From Tomocerus qinae (Eukaryota > Arthropoda > Collembola > Entomobryomorpha > Tomoceridae), in contig JAECZT010000008.1 in the NCBI GenBank assembly GCA_020055645.1, forward strand, positions 1-64,000: DNA of 64,000 nt, given 5' to 3'. The translations under genes and the position numbers were made by a program. The notes under the pieces are model-generated. The model had not been told where the DNA came from. It saw only the letters and a list, made by a program, of their open reading frames with translations, and did not search any database. Shown here piece after piece: positions 46,460 through 56,038 of this stretch (positions within the stretch are counted from its first letter, which is position 1; every line of letters starts with the position of its first letter).

Positions 46460-46777
46460 TTATTCGGAAATTCTATAATTTATTCGGAAATGCTGTAATG
46501 TAATTGAAATTTCTTTATGCAGTGACTTGCAATATTGATGATGTATAACCGAAAAATCTACAATAACTAAACCTTTCAATATGCCTACTGTACGAGTTGA
46601 GAGTAAAAGTATAGCTTCCCGTTTTTCACTTTTCATCGTGGTGTTCAGACGACTGTTTTGTTTGTCTATTTCCTGCGGACAACTTTTGGATTTTAACGAC
46701 CCTTTATTATGATGAGATTTCCTGCCGATATTTTTAATGTAGCATTGTTCCTCGCAATTGTGCTCTACATTTTCCAT
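46460..46777 (-). CDS. Small ORF of unknown function, left-arm copy
   Basis: 105 codons, identical in the mirror copy at 57158-57475. A polar, Lys/Ser-rich N-terminus (NIGRKSHHNKGSLKSKSCPQ) is followed by a hydrophobic stretch (TVGILKGLVIVDFSVIHHQY). No known domain. An exact direct repeat of GGAAAT.CTATAATTTATTC lies at its 3' end. Coding status is unproven. Confidence 0.2.
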   Translation of the reverse strand: MENVEHNCEEQCYIKNIGRKSHHNKGSLKSKSCPQEIDKQNSRLNTTMKSEKREAILLLSTRTVGILKGLVIVDFSVIHHQYCKSLHKEISITLQHFRINYRISE

Positions 46778-47896
46778 GTCAGCAGATAATGTGTGATTTC
46801 TTGTGCGATCCGGAACTGGACCCGAGATTGGCCGAGATCGGGAGCGACTTTATTGCGAATTAGCGGCTGGTAATTTAGTTCCATGGGCTTTACAAACGCC
46901 TTGTTCGAAGATTGCTTAATAGTTTCAATTGATCGCGTTCTTCATTGTCGCAACATTTCATTCGTTTCAAAATTATGTTGTTCTTGTGAATATTGCTAGA
47001 AATGTCAGATAAAACATGGAGGAGATCACCACAAAAACTGTTGATATGCTTGTCAAAATGCAACCGTATAACGACAGATGTTGCAACCTCGGGTGTCTAC
47101 GCAATATCTCTTTATATTTGGAACTACAAACTGGTGTAACTTATTTTATTCCCGGTCTGTTTGTAATCAATGTCTGTGAAATGCAAACTACATATGCCAT
47201 AGTTAATTAAATTTCTGCTAGGTTGACCGTCAACTGCAAATGAATTCAATCTATGATTTTCGTGTTTCCAGCTTTTTGCCCCTTTCGGGATCAAGTGAAT
47301 AGTATCTTGAGAGCTCCGGAATTACTACAACTCTGCACTGCACACCTCCTTCCCATTATCTTTGAAACTGTCATGAGTTTAGCTTACTAAATCAAACATG
47401 GGATTATGCTAGCTGTTAGTTAGAAATAGTCGAACAATTGGATCACAATGATTTCAGTTACACCTCTCCTCAGTGCTTAAAGCGTTTTAATCAGATTTAT
47501 TTTGCCTATATCTCCGGCACTCATACCCTCATTCCTCTCCTGTTCCCGTGCCCCATAAGACCCTGTTCCCGTGGCCTATTTCACAGGATTTCAAATTTTC
47601 ATCACCTTTATTCAGAAGCCTATTACCAAGAAGCATAAACTGTAGTTATGGTAGCCTTCTTCTTCTCCTGTATAAGGAGAGTCCACTAGCGAATTTTCCT
47701 ATGTTGATTTCTGAAGATTTATAAGGGAATTTTTTCTTAAAAAAATCCCCTCATTTCTAGCCAACAATAATGCATGATTTGCGAGCAACATCATTATATA
47801 ATGATCGAATGGTAATGTTCTGCTGGGGTCTAATAATTTTGACCAAAAGAAATTGTTTAACTAAGAATCGCTAACAATTAAAGCATCTTCCGCGAA
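46778..47896. other. Arm sequence without recognised gene
   Basis: Unique-looking DNA mirrored at ~56039-57157. Two short plus-strand ORFs (47016-47210 and 47438-47638) have no recognisable motif. Confidence 0.4.
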
Positions 47897-48181
47897 GTGA
47901 AGAACAATAAGATGGGTAAATCGTGTATTATCTGCAAAAGTCGGTCGGATGCGTTTACAGTGGTTCATCAGTTTCCTAAAAAGTGTTCAAACATGAGGAT
48001 GAAATGGATTAAGATTGCATCAAGTGGAAGAACTAAGCCTTTCCATCCGGAAAATTTTGGCATCTTCGGAAAAGAGAATGTTACAGGAGTATGCTATCCC
48101 TACATTATTCCTAAACAAACATTCAGTTCACAATATGCGATAAATGCCGATGTTATTACTTTATTACTACATAACAAATAA
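47897..48181 (+). pseudogene. THAP-like zinc-finger N-terminal fragment, left-arm copy
   Basis: 94 codons. MGKSCIICKSRSDAFTVVHQ, then FPKK...RMKWIKIAS, resemble the first half of a THAP DNA-binding domain (C-x2-4-C, then FP and a conserved Trp). The second half (C-x2-H and the AVPTIF-like end) is missing, so this is a partial exon or decayed copy. THAP domains occur in P-element-type transposases and host regulators. The mirror copy at 55754-56038 differs by one residue (Ala to Ser). Confidence 0.45.
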
Positions 48182-48376
48182 ACAATATTCATTTACAAAG
48201 CAATAACAAATTGGACACTAATACTATTATAATCCTAGTATTAATTAGAATCATTATCATTATATTTCAGGCCAGCAAAGACTTCAGGTGATTTCGAATC
48301 AGTTTTATCAAGTGTTGTAAGTCAAAAAAAACAAACCCGTGAACCTGTGACTGGGTTTGAAAAATATACATTATCA

Positions 48377-48570
48377 ATATTGATGTTAAGAGCTTTCTAC
48401 AACCCCTGATTTTTTGTGCCACAATCACAGCAGATTGAAATAATTCCATGCGATGATTTGGATAGTATTAAGAAGCAAAAACTGTAGTTATGGTAGCCTG
48501 TAGTGATTTCAATCTGCTGTGATTGTGGCACAAAAAATCAGGGGTTGTGGAAAGCTCTTAACATCAATAT
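48377..48570. repeat. 65 bp near-perfect hairpin at the inner edge of the left arm
   Basis: 48377-48441 and 48506-48570 are inverted copies with one visible mismatch around a 64-nt loop. The outer end of the hairpin (ATATTG) coincides within a few bases with the inner limit of the giant palindrome (48382). The loop contains AAACTGTAGTTATGGTAGCC, which also occurs near 47639. Confidence 0.88.
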
Positions 48571-49368
48571 TTGAATGTATAACCCAAATAACGGTGTAAG
48601 TTAGAAAGAAGATTTTAAATGTTTGAAAATCCATAGTTACGAGAATTATCATAATCTGAAAATCCCAACATCTGACAAAATACATCCGACATTTTACCAA
48701 TAGTTGAACTGACATAACTCTTAGGGTCGCATTATGAGCGCTGCAGCCCCTCCGCTGGCAGGACAGGCAGGACATACTTACCGCTGGCAGGACATACTTA
48801 CCAGCTATACCCTCCTCTCGGCAGAAGGAGGGTTGGTGCCCCACCTTTTTGGCATTATGAACATTATGTACCTCAAAATTTAAACTAAACTTTAATTTAC
48901 ACTTGAATTATCAAGTTTTTTATTGTTCGTGAGCTGTTTAGAAGCGGTTTTTCTATACCCCTTCCATGTGACCCCCTAAAAAAATTCGCGAGCCTTATGG
49001 GGCGTCAACTCGCCCACCCTCCTACCCTTAGTACCCCCTCGGTGAAACACAGCACTGGGAAGGTATATTCCGAGAATAGTCTCAATTTTTTGTTGCTTAG
49101 CTATGTGACACCACGCGGCGACTATTTCTGTTTCCCATTCTCGCACAAAATTGCAAACGTGATAGAATGAATTGGGTGATGTCATAACTAAACAACAAAA
49201 AAATTCGAAGTGCCTTCGAATGCCGCACTTTGAGGACGGAGTTTAGAGTAGGATAAGGATGGTTTCCAGGAGCAACTTGGTTGCTGAAAATTAGGGATTC
49301 TTGAAAATGATAGAATAGTTGAGATTGGAACTTGAATTTGGATAAGTATCCTCTCTCTTTAGTGCTAG
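48571..49368. other. Spacer sequence without recognised gene
   Basis: Contains a short tandem duplication GCTGGCAGGACATACTTACC near 48760-48805. The minus-strand ORFs of 111 and 69 codons have no recognisable domain. Confidence 0.4.
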
Positions 49369-49550
49369 ATTTTTTTGTAATGTAAGCTATTTATGACGTC
49401 AAACGACATTTCCTATAAATTTCCAAAATTTCCATGGGGCAGAAAAATTTTAATTTTTTGACATGAACTTTCACCATGGTGATGCCCCATACAAATGTAT
49501 AGGAAAGTTGCCGTGTGTGACGTCATAAATCGGTTTACTTACAAAAAAAA
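49369..49550. mobile_element. Small MITE-like inverted repeat with TGACGTCA boxes
   Basis: The ends are inverted copies of about 45 bp: TTTTTTGTAA(TG)TAAGC.ATTTATGACGTCA on the left, the inverse with GTGACGTCATAAATCGG on the right. It is ~180 bp overall with no ORF. Each end carries a TGACGTCA-type palindrome. No target-site duplication was confirmed. Confidence 0.6.
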
Positions 49551-49855
49551 TTAAGAATTGCCTGGGAATTCCAAACCTATTTTACTTCCACTAGCCTTGA
49601 CGCTTGAGTATATTTTTGCCAATCGAGGGATTATCTAGTTTGGGTGTAAAGTTCTCCTCTCTGAATTGTGTTGCAAGCTGTTTCTGTTAAATTTTTTTCC
49701 ATTATGTAGGTAGAGAAGTTGTTTGTAAATTATAAGTCGGTTGTCGGATGCGTTACCTGCAAATATTGGCTTTTCAGTTTGTTTACAAATAAATTTAAAA
49801 AATAAATGCCGAGTATTATTCCAAGATACACCCTTATTCAGGTTGAGCATTCATT
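49551..49855. other. Flank of the Bel-Pao 3' LTR, no gene recognised
   Basis: AT-rich sequence ending TTCATT next to the LTR. No motif. Confidence 0.4.
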
Positions 49856-50100
49856 TGTATGCTGCTGTTGCAGATGACTAAAGGACTGTAGTTTTATGGA
49901 ACACAATTTATTTAACTCTGGAAAACATTGACAAATAATGGACAATTGACGAGAGGACGAATGTTACGTGTGACTCTTGGACTAGTCATGACAAGAATGA
50001 CTCTTTTCTTACAACTACAATCCTATGACCTAACAACTTTGTTTCGTAATATTATTATATTTATCAGTTACTTAGCTACTACTACATTTAGCTCCAAACA
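49856..50100 (-). repeat. Bel-Pao 3' LTR (245 bp)
   Basis: Starts TGTATGCTGCTGTTGCAGAT and ends TTTAGCTCCAAACA on the plus strand. I find it identical to the 5' LTR after removing the insertion and its duplicated 9 bp. Confidence 0.95.
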
Positions 50101-50129
50101 TGCCGGGCACCTAGAAAGATTATAACTTT

Positions 50130-51490
50130 CTATGCATCGAAAGGAAGCTTACATAATTTAACTATAGGACGTTTTATGATTCCATGCTCACATTTAACAC
50201 TAACTACTCTGACTAATTTGTCGCTTCCTGGATGAACCTCAGTGATTCTTCCGAGATTCCACTTCTGCGGAGGGCTGAGTTCATGTTTTACTAAAACAAG
50301 ATCACCGACTTGGAGATTAGGCTCTTTGTTTATCCACTTAGGACGTTGCTGCAGTCGTGAAAGATACTCGATTTGCCATTTCTTCCAGAACTGTTGAGAT
50401 AAACGTTGAACTAATTGCCAGCGAGAAAGATGATTCAGTTTCAATTTAGTTATATCTGGTTCTGGAATAGCCATTAAAGAATCCCCAATAAGAAAATGAC
50501 CGGGTGTAAGCACATTAAGATCTTCCGGATCTCTAGTCATCGGACATATGGGTCGCGAATTCAGGCAGGCCTCAATTTGACATAAGACTTTAGACAATTC
50601 CTCAAATGTTAGTGACACATTTCCGATGATTCTCCGCAAATGATATTTGCATGATTTAATTCCAGCCTCCCATAGCCCTGCCTGGTGTGGATTGGAAGGA
50701 GGAATTTTGTGCCAGTTTATACCTTGATTCGCTAAGAATTTCGAAATTACTTCATTATGTGCTGAAGAAACTGCTAATTCTTTCAACTCTTCTAGTTCAT
50801 TCTCTGCTCCTACGAAACACGTTTCATTATCACTGTATATGTCATTGCTTTTTCCACGGCGAGATACAAAGCGTTTGAGTGCCGCTAGCATAGCCTCTGT
50901 TGTGAGATCACTGATTAATTCAATATGAATGGCTTTAGTTACGAAACATATGAATAGTGCAATATATCCTTTAATTTGCTTTTGTCCTCTTCCGTGCGCT
51001 ACTCGCAGTTTTACTGGTCCAGCATAATCCACTCCACTTCGGAGAAAAGGACGACAAGGCTCTATACGATGCTTTGGTAAATCTCCCATGAGTTGTTGAG
51101 ATGTTGCTGACTTGTGGCGAAAGCAAATCATACAATTGCGAATAATTTGATGAATGACATCTCCAACATGAGTATCCAATATTTTCTTTGTAAAGAGGCC
51201 AATAGCAATTTAGGACCGGCATGGAGGTTTTGTAAGTGCTCCTCTCTCACAATCAGATTTGTTAGCGTGTTTTTTCTTGGTAAGATAATGGGATGCTTCT
51301 GATCATACGGAAGTAATGAATGCCGGAGGCGCCCGCCCACCCTCAAAATTCCTCCTTCATCAAGAAAAGGATTGAAGGATTTCAGCTGGCTTTTTTTATG
51401 CAGATTCTCTCCTGAAATGCAACATTTCATTTCTTGGACGAAGGAAAGTTGCTGTACTTGTTTAATCCATGCATATTTTGCTCTTTTCAA
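50130..51490 (-). pseudogene. Bel-Pao integrase with C-terminal DUF5641-like region (frameshifted)
   Basis: Two overlapping frames. Frame 51490-51128 has the pre-integrase part (IKQVQQLSFVQEMK, GGILRVGGRLRHSLLPYDQK, ILPRKNTLTNLIVREEH). Frame 51179-50130 (349 codons) has the core, with Asp51 in SGVDYAGPVK, Asp117 in YSDNETCFVGA and Glu171 in PHQAGLWEAGIKS: the catalytic DDE triad. The C-terminus has FLIGDSL, LSRWQLVQ, FWKKWQIEYL and VGDLVLVKHE blocks typical of Bel-Pao. Integrase joins element cDNA to host DNA. A shift at ~51130-51180 breaks the zinc-binding region, and a UGA at ~51506 separates it from RT/RNase H. The copy in the mosaic segments reads Ala at that UGA. Confidence 0.9.
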
Positions 51491-51508
51491 TTCTAATGTA
51501 GTTAAAGG

Positions 51509-54442
51509 TCAACAGGACACAATTTTCTTTCTCAATTTGTGTGTGAATCTCAAACAGTATGCTGTGACACGTATAAGAGTAGTGAATGATGAGTAATGAT
51601 TGAGTAAATCTGAATCAACATGATTTTCTTCGATAAATAATGTTGTAATTTTCTTTTCCTCCTTCAGTGCATTACTATCTGTGGGAACTTCCTCTTTCTG
51701 CATTTTCCAGTCAAATTGATGTAGCCATTGTGGCCCCTGCCACCAAAGAGGATGTCCTTGAAGATCTTGAGGAAAAATACCACGGGATGCAACGTCCGCA
51801 GGATTTTCCTCCGAAATGACGTGGCGCCAATGCTGGGGACCTAGTAAATCTTGTATTTTAATTAAATTAGATACACGATTTGCCACAAACGTTTTCCAGC
51901 GATTTGGATGTCCCTTAAGCCAAGAAAGCACAATAGTGGAGTCTGTGAATGCACAGACTTCTTGAATTTCCAAGTTCAAAGACTTTTTTACATTACTTAG
52001 TAAGCGAGACAATAGTAAAGCACCACACAGTTCCAACCGAGGTAGAGAGATTTGCTTTATTGGTGCTACTTTTGTTTTCACACAGATAAGATTTAGGTTT
52101 ACTTTTTTATCTTCAGTAATGCATCGAAAGTATATTACTGCGGCATAGGCACTTTCTGAAGCATCGCAAAATCCAATAAGTTGATAATTCCCTGTTTTTC
52201 CATGTGATGAGATCCAACGAGGAATTCTAATGTTTTCAATGCAAATTAACTGACTACGAAAGTCATTCCATGTATTTATGATATCTTCTGGTAGTTTGTC
52301 ATCCCAACCAAGACCTAGTAACCACAATTTTTGAAATAGTAGCTTAGCAGTGATGACTGTTGGTGCCAACCAACCCAATGGATCAAATATCTTGGCCACT
52401 TCAGACAACAGACCACGTTTTGTCATAATCTTCGCATCGTCGTTCAATTTCACACGAAACAGAAAATTATCACATGCAGGATTCCATTGCAATCCTAAAG
52501 CTTTGACTGTCTTATCACTGGTTAATTCTAATGGTATTTGCGTTTCTCTGTAGTCTACAGGTAGCGATTCTAATAATCTTGGATCATTACTTGACCATTT
52601 TCTAAGTTGAAAACCTCCACTTTTCATGAGAGCGATGAGTTGATTTTGCAATTGTAAAGCTGTGTCTGTATCTGTAGATCCAGACATTACATCATCCATA
52701 TAAAAATCAGATAATGTAGATTGGCAGGCTAATGGAAATTTATCCTTTTCATCGCATGCTAATTGCTTGAGACACCTTGTTGCTTGCAAAGGGGCTGAGG
52801 CTGTACCGTAGGGGACTGTCAGTAGACGATAGTCCTGAATGGGCTTTTCTGGTGAATCCCTCCAGACTATCCTCTGAAATTCAGCATCATTCGATGCAAT
52901 TCGTATCTGTCGATACATTTTTGTGATATCTGCCGTGAACGCCACTTTGTGTGTACGAAAACGAAGGATTATCGAAATAATATCTTGTTGTATAGTTGGT
53001 CCTACCATAAGCTTGTCATTTAGTGAGACAGACGACGAGGATTTCTTTGATGCATCGAAAACAACACGTAACTTAGTAGTTGAACTTGCATCGTTGATAA
53101 CAGCATGATGAGGAAGATAAAAAGTATCTGAATTTGTTTTCATAATTTCATCTGATTTTACCAACTCCATGTCACCTAAATCCATATACTCCTTCATAAA
53201 GTCACAATATTGTTTTTGGCGGAGAGGATTTAGGGCCAGTCGACGTTCCATTTGTTTTAATCGAACTACTGCACTGCTCCTCGATTCCCCCAACACGAAA
53301 TTGTCATTCTTAAATGGAAGTTGCACAGTAAATCTTCCATCAGAATCTCTACTGTGTGTTTCTTTGAAATGTTTTTCGCACTCCTTCTCCTCCGGAGAAA
53401 ATGCTGGAGCTTGCGAAAATACCTCCTCAATCTGCCAAAATTTCTGTAATATTTCATCCGAGTCAAAAGACAGGTGATTTGTCGAAATATCTTTTTGATG
53501 AGTGATGGGCGTTTTGACTGGTCCGCCAAGAGTCCATCCAAACTCCGTATTCATTGCCAATGGAGTACCTGGTGTGCCTTTAATTTTCCCATCCAACATG
53601 ACAAATGGATGGATATCTTTTCCAATCAGCACATCAATGTCGCTAGTCAAAAAGAAATTCGGATCTGCTAGGGATAAATTTCTTACATGAGGCCAATCTT
53701 TATGCTCAATATGATAGTTAGGCAATCTTCTCGTAATTTTTTGTAATATGTAAGCATCTGCTGCTACTTTGAAGTTAGAAATGTTGGAATGTACGATATT
53801 CCTCTTGTTATCGTAGCGTTCTTCAAGAATCTTCGTAGCTAAAGCATAATTTGCATCTGTGATAGTCAAAGATTTCAAGAGTTTGTTAGCATCACCTTTC
53901 AGAGAGGATTTTAGATAATTCAATTTTTGTGATCCTGACAGTTTTCGGTTGTTATGAACACAAGCATTAAATTGATCCCAAAAAGCTGTCCAATCCGAAT
54001 ATTCCCCAGAAAACGACGGCAAATCAATCCTAGGTAATTTGACTTCTGATGAATAATCCTGCTGAAAAATGAAAGGCTGAGATCCCGATGAACTGCTACT
54101 GCCTTGCTGCGGCTGCTGAATGACTTGCTTTTTCTTGATGAGCTGAACCAATTTCAATTTCATGGCATCATATTTTTCCACTAGATGATCATTTTCAGCC
54201 TCATGTTGAGCTAGATCCTCTTCATTTGCGCATAGTAGAACAGTTTCAACATAAATATCTTCGTATGATGTCCAAGCCTTTTCCAACTGTTGTAGTTTTA
54301 TTTCGGCTGCTTCAACTTCATACTGATTTTCATCCAAATTGTCAAGATATGTCTTAATTTTAGTCAGAGTTCCTTTTTGTATTCCACGTTTCCTGATAAA
54401 GGCATCCATCTTTGAGGGAGTTACTGCTGTACTCACTGTCAC
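51509..54442 (-). CDS. Bel-Pao gag-pro-pol frame with internal gag/protease deletion
   Basis: 977 codons. Residues ~1-110 are helical Gag N-terminus; 133-218 are the Gag core (LPRIDLPSFSGEYSDWTAFW). At ~220 the frame jumps from Gag (NIVHSNISNF) straight to the second half of the protease (LADPNFFLTSDIDVLIGKDI; FGWTLGGP). The Gag C-terminus, zinc knuckles and catalytic Asp of the protease are therefore missing, in frame. RT follows: LRVVFDAS, Asp505 in FTADITKMYRQ, and the YMDD box (581-584). RNase H has Asp760 (GFCDAS), Glu804 and Asp834 (FTDSTIVLSW). It ends at a UGA after KKIVSC. RT and RNase H look complete, but the product could not make normal particles without help from another copy. 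Confidence 0.9.
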   Translation of the reverse strand: MTVSTAVTPSKMDAFIRKRGIQKGTLTKIKTYLDNLDENQYEVEAAEIKLQQLEKAWTSYEDIYVETVLLCANEEDLAQHEAENDHLVEKYDAMKLKLVQLIKKKQVIQQPQQGSSSSSGSQPFIFQQDYSSEVKLPRIDLPSFSGEYSDWTAFWDQFNACVHNNRKLSGSQKLNYLKSSLKGDANKLLKSLTITDANYALATKILEERYDNKRNIVHSNISNFKVAADAYILQKITRRLPNYHIEHKDWPHVRNLSLADPNFFLTSDIDVLIGKDIHPFVMLDGKIKGTPGTPLAMNTEFGWTLGGPVKTPITHQKDISTNHLSFDSDEILQKFWQIEEVFSQAPAFSPEEKECEKHFKETHSRDSDGRFTVQLPFKNDNFVLGESRSSAVVRLKQMERRLALNPLRQKQYCDFMKEYMDLGDMELVKSDEIMKTNSDTFYLPHHAVINDASSTTKLRVVFDASKKSSSSVSLNDKLMVGPTIQQDIISIILRFRTHKVAFTADITKMYRQIRIASNDAEFQRIVWRDSPEKPIQDYRLLTVPYGTASAPLQATRCLKQLACDEKDKFPLACQSTLSDFYMDDVMSGSTDTDTALQLQNQLIALMKSGGFQLRKWSSNDPRLLESLPVDYRETQIPLELTSDKTVKALGLQWNPACDNFLFRVKLNDDAKIMTKRGLLSEVAKIFDPLGWLAPTVITAKLLFQKLWLLGLGWDDKLPEDIINTWNDFRSQLICIENIRIPRWISSHGKTGNYQLIGFCDASESAYAAVIYFRCITEDKKVNLNLICVKTKVAPIKQISLPRLELCGALLLSRLLSNVKKSLNLEIQEVCAFTDSTIVLSWLKGHPNRWKTFVANRVSNLIKIQDLLGPQHWRHVISEENPADVASRGIFPQDLQGHPLWWQGPQWLHQFDWKMQKEEVPTDSNALKEEKKITTLFIEENHVDSDLLNHYSSFTTLIRVTAYCLRFTHKLRKKIVSC

Positions 54443-54690
54443 AAGAGATGGTTCCGAGATAAACTGCTGTTTTGTCTAAAGGGTTGGTACCAGAATATCC
54501 GCAGAGAAGGACCAAAATGTATGCTGCTGTTGCAGATGACTAAAGGACTGTAGTTTTATGCGTGTCCGGCGAGGTGGCCCCATGGAAACTGGCCCCCCGG
54601 ACACCTGGCCCCATGGCAAGTGGCCCTATGGATAGCTGGCACCAAATGGGAGGAGCTTCCGTGTATAGTCCGAGCTTATCGATGAGCCCG

Positions 54691-55095
54691 TTATGCTAAG
54701 TCCCATGTTAATTCCCAATGCTAAGTCTAATGCTAAGTCCAATGCTAATTCCCCATGCTAAGTTCAATGCTAAGTCTAATGCTAAGTCCCATGTTAATTC
54801 CCCATGCTAAGTCCCATGCTAAGTCCCATGCTAATTCCCCATGCTAATTCCCCATGCTAAGTCCAATGCTAAGTCCTAAGCTAATTCTCCATGCTAATTC
54901 CCCATGCTAAGTCCAATGCTAAGTCCAATGCTAAGTCCAATGCTTATTCCCCATGCTAATTCCCCACGCTAAGTCCAATGCTAAGTCCAATGCTAAGTCC
55001 TAAGCTAGTTCTCCATGCTAATTCCCCATGCTAAGTCCAATACTAAGTCCAATGCTAAGTCCAATGCTTAAGTCCAATGCTTAAGTCCAATGCTA
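54691..55095. repeat. 12-13 bp minisatellite ATGCTAAGTCC(C/A) / ATGCTAATTCCCC
   Basis: About 30 imperfect units, alternating AAGTCC and AATTCCCC endings, filling the interior of the TIR element. Non-coding. Confidence 0.9.
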
Positions 55096-55122
55096 AGTCT
55101 TTCTAAGAAATTAGTTGGTTTG

Positions 55123-55146
55123 ATTAGGTTAGGTTAGGTTAGGTTG
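55123..55146 (+). repeat. Interstitial telomere-like TTAGG run
   Basis: Four consecutive TTAGG units followed by a GGATTAGG variant. TTAGG is the ancestral arthropod telomere repeat, so this supports an arthropod source. Its place inside a mobile element shows it is not an actual chromosome end. Confidence 0.75.
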
Positions 55147-55753
55147 GATTAGGTGTAATAATGGTCCTTGTGAGGGCCAGTACATTGATTGGGAAAGTGA
55201 TTGATGGAAGTTAACGAGCTCATCGATAAGCTCGGACTATACACGGAAGCTCCTCCCACTTGGTGCCAGCTATCCATAGGACCACTTGCCATGGGGCCAG
55301 GTGTCCGGGGGGCCAGTTTCCATGGGGCCACTTCGCCTAACACCAGTTTTATGGAACACAATTTATTTAACTCTGGAAAACATTGACAAATAATGGACAA
55401 TTGACGAGAGGACGAATGTTACGTGTGACTCTTGGACTAGTCATGACAAGAATGACTCTTTTCTTACAACTACAATCCTATGACCTAACAACTTTGTTTC
55501 GTAATATTATTATATTTATCAGTTACTTAGCTACTACTACATTTAGCTCCAAACAATATTGATAATGTATATTTTTCAAACCCAGTCACAGGTTCACGGG
55601 TTTGTTTTTTTGACTTACAACACTTGGTAAAACTGATTCGAAATCACCTGAAGTCTTTGCTGGCCTGAAATATAATGATAATGATTCTAATTAATACTAG
55701 GATTATAATAGTATTAGTGTCCAATTTGTTATTGCTTTGTAAATGAATATTGT

Positions 55754-56038
55754 TTATTTGTTATGTAGTAATAAAGTAATAACATCGGAATTTATCGCAT
55801 ATTGTGAACTGAATGTTTGTTTAGGAATAATGTAGGGATAGCATACTCCTGTAACATTCTCTTTTCCGAAGATGCCAAAATTTTCCGGATGGAAAGGCTT
55901 AGTTCTTCCACTTGATGCAATCTTAATCCATTTCATCCTCATGTTTGAACACTTTTTAGGAAACTGATGAACCACTGTAAACGCATCCGACCGACTTTTG
56001 CAGATAATACACGATTTACCCATCTTATTGTTCTTCAC
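55754..56038 (-). pseudogene. THAP-like zinc-finger fragment, right-arm copy
   Basis: Mirror of 47897-48181 with one amino-acid difference (Ser instead of Ala in YAINSDV). Same partial THAP pattern, CIICKS...FPKK...KWIKIAS, without the C-x2-H half. Confidence 0.45.

Larger units (their letters stand above)
42375..48382. repeat. Left arm of giant inverted repeat
   Basis: The reverse complement of this arm is found at 55554 to the window end. Paired coordinates sum to ~103935 for the non-satellite part (45738 pairs with 58197; 47897 with 56038) and to ~106375 beyond the MITE insertion. I see only a few substitutions and 1 bp indels (for example 8 versus 7 A near 48326; Ala versus Ser codon near 48148). 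The outer limit may lie further left; the partner runs off the window. Confidence 0.95.
54561..55344. mobile_element. 784 bp TIR element with 9 bp target duplication (Mutator-like size class)
   Basis: Flanked by AGTTTTATG on both sides (54552-54560 and 55345-55353). The TIRs are ~128 bp (54561-54690 and 55215-55344), starting (C/G)GTGT..GGCGA(A/G)GTGGC and containing CCATGGAAACTGGCC and CGAGCTTATCGATGAG. The interior is a 12-13 bp minisatellite plus a TTAGG run; no transposase. A 9 bp duplication is typical of Mutator-like elements, but family assignment by TIR is uncertain. Confidence 0.88.
49856..55555 (-). mobile_element. Bel-Pao LTR retrotransposon, recently mobilised but defective
   Basis: Identical 245 bp LTRs of the TG...CA type lie at 49856-50100 (3') and at 54518-54560 plus 55354-55555 (5', split by a later insertion). 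On the minus strand the order is 5' LTR, gag-pro-pol, 3' LTR. Next to the 5' LTR the minus strand reads TTTTGGTCCTTCTCTGC, a plausible primer-binding site containing TGG. Flanks do not match (TCATT versus ATATT), so no target-site duplication is seen. Coding defects are listed with the genes. Confidence 0.93.
54518..55555 (-). repeat. Bel-Pao 5' LTR interrupted by a TIR element
   Basis: 43 bp of LTR (54518-54560) and 202 bp (55354-55555) add up to the full 245 bp. The LTR end (AAACA) coincides within two bases with the start of the palindrome's right arm. Confidence 0.95.

Noticed and set aside
55201..55386. Short ORF overlapping the GGCCCC-rich TIR (61 codons)
   Set aside because: It falls in the inverted repeat of the 784 bp element and has no counterpart beyond it.
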